Shown here: positions 6,307-9,532 of the stretch, in pieces
Numbering within the stretch: the stretch's first letter is position 1
Layout of the letters: every line of letters starts with the position of its first letter
Source of the DNA: a bacterium UBP12_UBA5184
Lineage (GTDB): Bacteria > Vulcanimicrobiota > Vulcanimicrobiia > Vulcanimicrobiales > Vulcanimicrobiaceae
DNA: 9,532 nt
Assembly (NCBI GenBank): GCA_002413145.1
Contig: DHWK01000068.1
Span: 1-9,532 of the forward strand
Direction: 5' to 3'
The notes under the pieces: model-generated
What the model was told of the DNA's origin: nothing
Databases searched by the model: none
What the model saw: only the letters and a program-made list of their open reading frames with translations
Position numbers and translations under genes: made by a program

Positions 6307-7179
6307 GTGGTAGCTGCAGCCAAACCTCTCAAACCGCCCTTCGTGCGGGAAGAAATCGCGACGCTGCGAGCGGCGCTGGTCGCGACGCCCTCGAGTGCGA
6401 TCGAGCGCGAACGTCCTTTACCGGGCGAACCGAACGCGATTGCCGAGCGGGCGCGCGCACAACATGACGTCTTCGTCGCGCGCCTCGCGGCGCACGGCGT
6501 CAAGACGGTTAAACTCGAGGCCGATCCTGCCGCTCCACTCGGCGCGCTATGTGCCGACCTCGCGATCGTGTTGGCCGACGGAGCCTTCATCATGCGTCCG
6601 AGCGACGTCGACCGCCGGCACGAGGCGAGCGTCGCGGAAGCGGCCCTACAAGACGCCGGAATTCCGATCGTGGGCCGCATTGAGCCGCCGGGTTTGCTCG
6701 ACGGCGGCGACGTCTTGTTCGCGCCGGGCTGCGTCTTCCTCGGCGTCGCCGAGCGCCGAGCCGCGGAAACCGGAATTCCCGGCGGGACGCATCACGGCAA
6801 CCTTCACGGTCGCGAACAGCTGGCTTCCTACGCGCGCGAACGCGGACTCAAAGTCGTCGACGTGCCGCTAGCCGCGCAAGTCAAACGCTTGCGTTCGGTC
6901 GCCACCCTCATCGACGCACGCACGATCGTGTATGGTACCGGCTTGATCGACGCCGAGCGTTTCGCCGGTTTTGAAACGATCGAGGTTCCGCGCGGCGAGG
7001 GATATGCCGCTGGTTTACTCGTGCTGGGTCCGCGCCGCGTCATCGCAAACTTGCGCTTTCGCGAAGCGATCCCGCGTCTGAGTAAGGCGCACATCGCCGT
7101 CGACGCGATCGACCTGTGGGAATTCGGGAAGATCGGCGCGACGCCGTCTTCGCTCGCGCTTCCGCTCAAGCGCGGCTGA
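6307..7179 (+). CDS. Pentein-fold DDAH/amidinotransferase-like protein with substituted catalytic residues
   Basis: The ~290-residue protein resembles dimethylarginine dimethylaminohydrolase and amidinotransferases, which act on guanidino groups. Family landmarks are LRAALVATPSS near the start, ADLAIVLADGAFIMRP (the VEDTAVV-DG-RP segment), LLDGGDVLFAPG with LGVAERRAAETGI, and a C-terminal EFGKIGATPSSLALPL. Key residues have changed: the nucleophilic Cys of the usual E-[FY]-x-K-x-D-G-G-x-S-C-x-S motif is Ser282, the His of HLKS is Arg194 (RLRS), and the Glu of the Glu-Asp substrate pair is Ala. The only cysteines are in CADL and PGCVF, away from the expected site. It may be a non-catalytic binding protein or carry out different chemistry. 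The GTG at 6307 is preferred; an in-frame GTG at 6250 would add 19 atypical residues. It is probably first gene of an operon, with the metallophosphoesterase 10 bp downstream. Confidence 0.78.
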   Translation: MVAAAKPLKPPFVREEIATLRAALVATPSSAIERERPLPGEPNAIAERARAQHDVFVARLAAHGVKTVKLEADPAAPLGALCADLAIVLADGAFIMRPSDVDRRHEASVAEAALQDAGIPIVGRIEPPGLLDGGDVLFAPGCVFLGVAERRAAETGIPGGTHHGNLHGREQLASYARERGLKVVDVPLAAQVKRLRSVATLIDARTIVYGTGLIDAERFAGFETIEVPRGEGYAAGLLVLGPRRVIANLRFREAIPRLSKAHIAVDAIDLWEFGKIGATPSSLALPLKRG

Positions 7180-7189
7180 GCGCCGAGCC

Positions 7190-7918
7190 ATGCGAGTCGC
7201 CGTCCTCTCCGACCTGCACGGAAACCTGCGCGGGCTCGATGCGTGTTTGGACGACCTCGCCGCGCAAGGCGGCGCCGACGGCATCCTCGTCGCCGGCGAT
7301 CTGTGCCTCGATGGCCCGCGACCGTTGGGCGTGCTCGAACGTCTTCGGGAGATCGGCGCGCGCTGCGTTCGCGGCAACACCGACCGTATGATCGGCGCAA
7401 CCGAGGCGGTCATCGACGATGAAGAAGAGGCCGAAGGCGTCGCGTGGCAACGCGCGCAAATCGGCGAAGGCTGGACCACGTGGCTGCGCGAGCTGCCTTT
7501 TTCACTTCGTGTCGGCGAGGGTCGCGAGGCGTTGCTCGTGGTCCACGCCAACCCGCAATCCGACGAAGAGCACCTTTGGCCGGACGCCGACGATGCGACC
7601 TTGGAGCACGCCTTCGCCGGCGTCGAGGAACGTGCCCTCGCTTTTGGACACCTTCACCTCGCCTACGTCCGCGTCTGGCGGGACCGCTTGCTCGTGAACG
7701 TCGCCTCCGCCGGCCTGCCGAAAGACGGCGATCCTCGGGCCGCTTACGCGCTCTTGACGGAGCGGCCGGGCGGCTGGGAAGTCAAAGGCCGCCGCGTCGC
7801 CTTCGACGTCGAGAAGGTCGCGCGCGACATCGCGCGCAGCGGGATGCCGCGGCGCAAGCGGCGGATCGAAGTTCTGCGCCGTCACCGCTATAAGGAACTC
7901 GGTGAACGGATCCCCTGA
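7190..7918 (+). CDS. Calcineurin-like metallophosphoesterase
   Basis: This 242-residue protein belongs to the metallophosphoesterase superfamily (the YfcE/MJ0936-like, Metallophos_2 type), which uses two metal ions to hydrolyse phosphodiesters or phosphomonoesters. The metal and catalytic motifs are present in order: Asp8 and His10 (SDLHGN), Asp37 (AGDLCLDGP), Asn63 (RGNTD, in place of the common GNHD), His119 (VVHANP), and His154 and His156 (FGHLHLAY, in place of GHTH). The His after GN is therefore Thr, as in many YfcE-like members that have GNxD, so activity is still plausible. It has no signal or membrane segment and is likely cytoplasmic. ATG at 7190 lies 10 bp after the pentein stop, and the end overlaps the ABC ATPase start by 17 bp. 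The C-terminal basic tail (RRKRRIEVLRRHRYKE) is notable. The substrate is unknown. Confidence 0.88.
   Translation: MRVAVLSDLHGNLRGLDACLDDLAAQGGADGILVAGDLCLDGPRPLGVLERLREIGARCVRGNTDRMIGATEAVIDDEEEAEGVAWQRAQIGEGWTTWLRELPFSLRVGEGREALLVVHANPQSDEEHLWPDADDATLEHAFAGVEERALAFGHLHLAYVRVWRDRLLVNVASAGLPKDGDPRAAYALLTERPGGWEVKGRRVAFDVEKVARDIARSGMPRRKRRIEVLRRHRYKELGERIP
7892..7896 (+). promoter_or_regulatory. Ribosome binding site for the yadG-like gene
   Basis: AAGGA lies five bases before the GTG at 7902 and inside the end of the metallophosphoesterase reading frame. This supports the GTG start and hence the 17-bp overlap with the upstream gene. No closer alternative start in this frame fits as well ahead of the conserved LAVRIDHLTKRYG. 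Confidence 0.6.
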
Positions 7919-8819
7919 GCTTGCCGTGCGCATCGACCACCTAACGAAGCGTTACGGCGAGTTCCTGGCCGTCGACGACGTCTCACTGCGCGTCGAAGCC
8001 GGCGATTTCTTCGGTTTCCTCGGGCCGAACGGCGCGGGGAAGACGACCACGATCAACGCGATCGTCGGTCTCGCGACGATCACCGCCGGTACGATCGACG
8101 TCTTCGGACACGACAACGCGCGTGACTGGCGCACCGCTCGCCGCTTGATCGGCCTGGCGCCGCAGGAGTACAACTTCGATCGCTATCTTTCGATTCGAGA
8201 CATCCTGATCTACCAGGCGGGCTACTACGGTCTGCCGCCGGCCACCGTGCGCGAGCGTGCCGATGCGTTGCTCGAACGCTTCGGCCTGGCGAGCAAGGCC
8301 AAGGAGACGTATATCAAACTCTCGGGCGGGATGAAACGGCGGCTCACCTTGGCTCGCGCCTTGATCCACGAACCGAAGCTCTTGATTCTCGACGAACCGA
8401 CGGCCGGCGTCGACGTCGAACTGCGCATCGAACTCTGGGACCTGTTGCGCGAACTCAACGCCGGAGGGACGACGATCATCCTCACGACGCACTACCTTGA
8501 GGAAGCCGAGTCGCTCTGCCGCAACATCGCGATCATCGAAGGCGGTCGCATCGTCGCGCTCGAGCCGACGGTCAACTTGGTCGGACGACATGGGACCGCA
8601 ACCCTCAGCGTCACGCTCGATCGCGACGCCGCCGGGGTTGCGGCGGCGCGCCGCGCACGAATCGACGGCGATCCGCGCACGCTCCATTTCGACGGGCTCG
8701 ATCCGAGGCAGATCGCGCCGACGCTGGCGGAACTGGAAAGCGCCGGCTATGCGATCGAGAACGTCGAGTTCCGGCGCGCGAGCCTGCAGGACGTATTCTT
8801 GCAATTGGTGCGGCGGTGA
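7902..8819 (+). CDS. yadG: ABC-2 type exporter ATPase, YadG-like
   Basis: The 305-residue protein is the nucleotide-binding subunit of an ABC-2 exporter. Motifs present are Walker A GPNGAGKTT (41-49), Q-loop Gln88 in LAPQEYNFDRY, signature LSGGM (140-144), Walker B LLILDEP with Glu165, and the H-loop His197 in LTTHYLEEAE. Phrases such as PQEYNFDRY, YQAGYYGLP, GGMKRRL, ALIHEPKLLILDEPTAGVD and GTTIILTTHYLEEAE follow E. coli YadG closely, more so than DrrA or NodI types. The C-terminal ~90 residues form the usual small accessory region. The substrate of YadGH is not established. The GTG start is supported by AAGGA at 7892-7896, and the stop overlaps the permease start as GTGA, as expected for a transporter pair. 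Confidence 0.95.
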   Translation: MNGSPELAVRIDHLTKRYGEFLAVDDVSLRVEAGDFFGFLGPNGAGKTTTINAIVGLATITAGTIDVFGHDNARDWRTARRLIGLAPQEYNFDRYLSIRDILIYQAGYYGLPPATVRERADALLERFGLASKAKETYIKLSGGMKRRLTLARALIHEPKLLILDEPTAGVDVELRIELWDLLRELNAGGTTIILTTHYLEEAESLCRNIAIIEGGRIVALEPTVNLVGRHGTATLSVTLDRDAAGVAAARRARIDGDPRTLHFDGLDPRQIAPTLAELESAGYAIENVEFRRASLQDVFLQLVRR

Positions 8820-9532
8820 GCGAGATCTTTGGATTCGGCAACCGCGTTGGGCTGGCGACGCTCGTCAAGCGCGAGCTGGTGCGGACGATGAAGGTGATCA
8901 ACCAAGTCATCTGGCCGCCGATCATCACGACGGTTCTATACGTCATGGTCTTCGGCTTGAGTTTGGGCAGCCGCATCCCGCAAGTGCAGGGCGTTTCGTA
9001 TGCCGCCTACTTGGTGCCGGGCCTCATCATGCTGCAGGTGATCGACGCGACCTATAGCGAGGTCTCGAGTTCGATCTTCCAAGGCCGCTTCATGAACTCG
9101 ATCCAGGAGATGCTGATCGCCCCGATGTCGGCGGTCGAAATGGTCGCGGGCTACGTGATCGCTTCGGTGCTGCGCGCCCTGCTGATCGCCTCGCTCGTGC
9201 TTGGCGTCGGCGCGTTGATGGTGCATGCATTTCCGCACGATTGGGTGCTCTACGTCTTGGTGACGACGCTGGTCGCGACCCTTTTCTGCTCGCTCGGCAT
9301 CATCTTCGGGCTCTTGGCGGAAAAATTCGATCACATCGCCGTGCTGACGACCTTCGTGATCACGCCGCTCGTCTTCGTCGGGGGCGTCTTTACTTCGACT
9401 CGTTTCATGCCGCCCGTCGTCCGCGAAATCTCGTACGGCAACCCGATGTTCTATATGGTCGACGCGTTGCGTTTCGCGTTTACGGGGACGGGCGACGTCC
9501 CGCTCGCGGTCTCGCTCGGCGCCGTGACGGTC
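8816..9532 (+). CDS. yadH: ABC-2 type exporter permease, YadH-like, 3'-truncated by window end
   Basis: This is an open frame of 239 codons with no stop before the window ends; YadH proteins have about 255 residues, so only ~15-20 residues are missing. The sequence follows E. coli YadH: WPPIITTVLYVMVFGLSLGS (first membrane helix), YLVPGLIMLQVI, EVSSSIFQGRFMNSIQEMLIAP (the ABC-2 conserved loop), AGYVIASVLRA, FVITPLVFVGGVFTSTRF and NPMFYMVDALRFAFTG. Five of the expected six membrane spans can be seen. GTG at 8816 overlaps the ATPase stop by 4 bp (GTGA), implying translational coupling. It should form a homodimeric inner-membrane channel driven by the YadG-like ATPase. Confidence 0.94.
   Translation, partial: MSEIFGFGNRVGLATLVKRELVRTMKVINQVIWPPIITTVLYVMVFGLSLGSRIPQVQGVSYAAYLVPGLIMLQVIDATYSEVSSSIFQGRFMNSIQEMLIAPMSAVEMVAGYVIASVLRALLIASLVLGVGALMVHAFPHDWVLYVLVTTLVATLFCSLGIIFGLLAEKFDHIAVLTTFVITPLVFVGGVFTSTRFMPPVVREISYGNPMFYMVDALRFAFTGTGDVPLAVSLGAVTV

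Noticed and set aside
5643..6467. 274-codon plus-strand open frame across tdh and the divergent spacer
   Set aside because: It is antisense to tdh, whose zinc and Rossmann motifs are clear, and it also overlaps the pentein gene in another frame.

Overview
The window is a bacterial, high-G+C (roughly two thirds by eye) chromosomal segment. Genes are tightly packed, codons end mostly in G or C, GTG and TTG starts are frequent, and several neighbours overlap by 4 bp. Base composition and style fit an uncultured soil-type bacterium such as Candidatus Eremiobacterota, but this is a weak guess because no rRNA or clear marker gene is present. The first 17 bases match the Tn5 mosaic-end sequencing adapter, so the left edge is a library artefact and probably a metagenomic or draft contig end.

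Left block (1-2283, + strand): the 3' part of an OmpR/PhoB-type response regulator, a MocR-type regulator (GntR winged helix plus PLP aminotransferase fold), and a 138-residue PspA/IM30-like protein. They are joined by two 4-bp stop/start overlaps (TTGA and GTGA), so they look like one translationally coupled regulatory and envelope-stress operon. Any sensor kinase would lie upstream, outside the window.

Middle (2308-6194): a 950-residue exported protein joins an N-terminal YVTN/YncE-type beta-propeller to a C-terminal phosphoesterase of the phospholipase C/acid phosphatase superfamily (+ strand). It meets, tail to tail, a zinc-dependent L-threonine 3-dehydrogenase (- strand). The two genes share a CTAG containing both stop codons.

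Right block (6307-9532, + strand): a divergent spacer of about 110 bp separates tdh from a probable four-gene operon. It encodes a pentein-fold (DDAH/amidinotransferase-like) protein, a calcineurin-like metallophosphoesterase, and a YadG/YadH-type ABC-2 exporter (ATPase, then permease cut by the window end). The pentein protein appears to have lost its catalytic Cys and His.

Most genes have recognisable families. The points that most deserve a second look are the possible pentein pseudoenzyme, the miniature PspA coupled to a MocR and a response regulator, and the adapter remnant. No RNA gene, CRISPR array, insertion sequence or prophage was seen.
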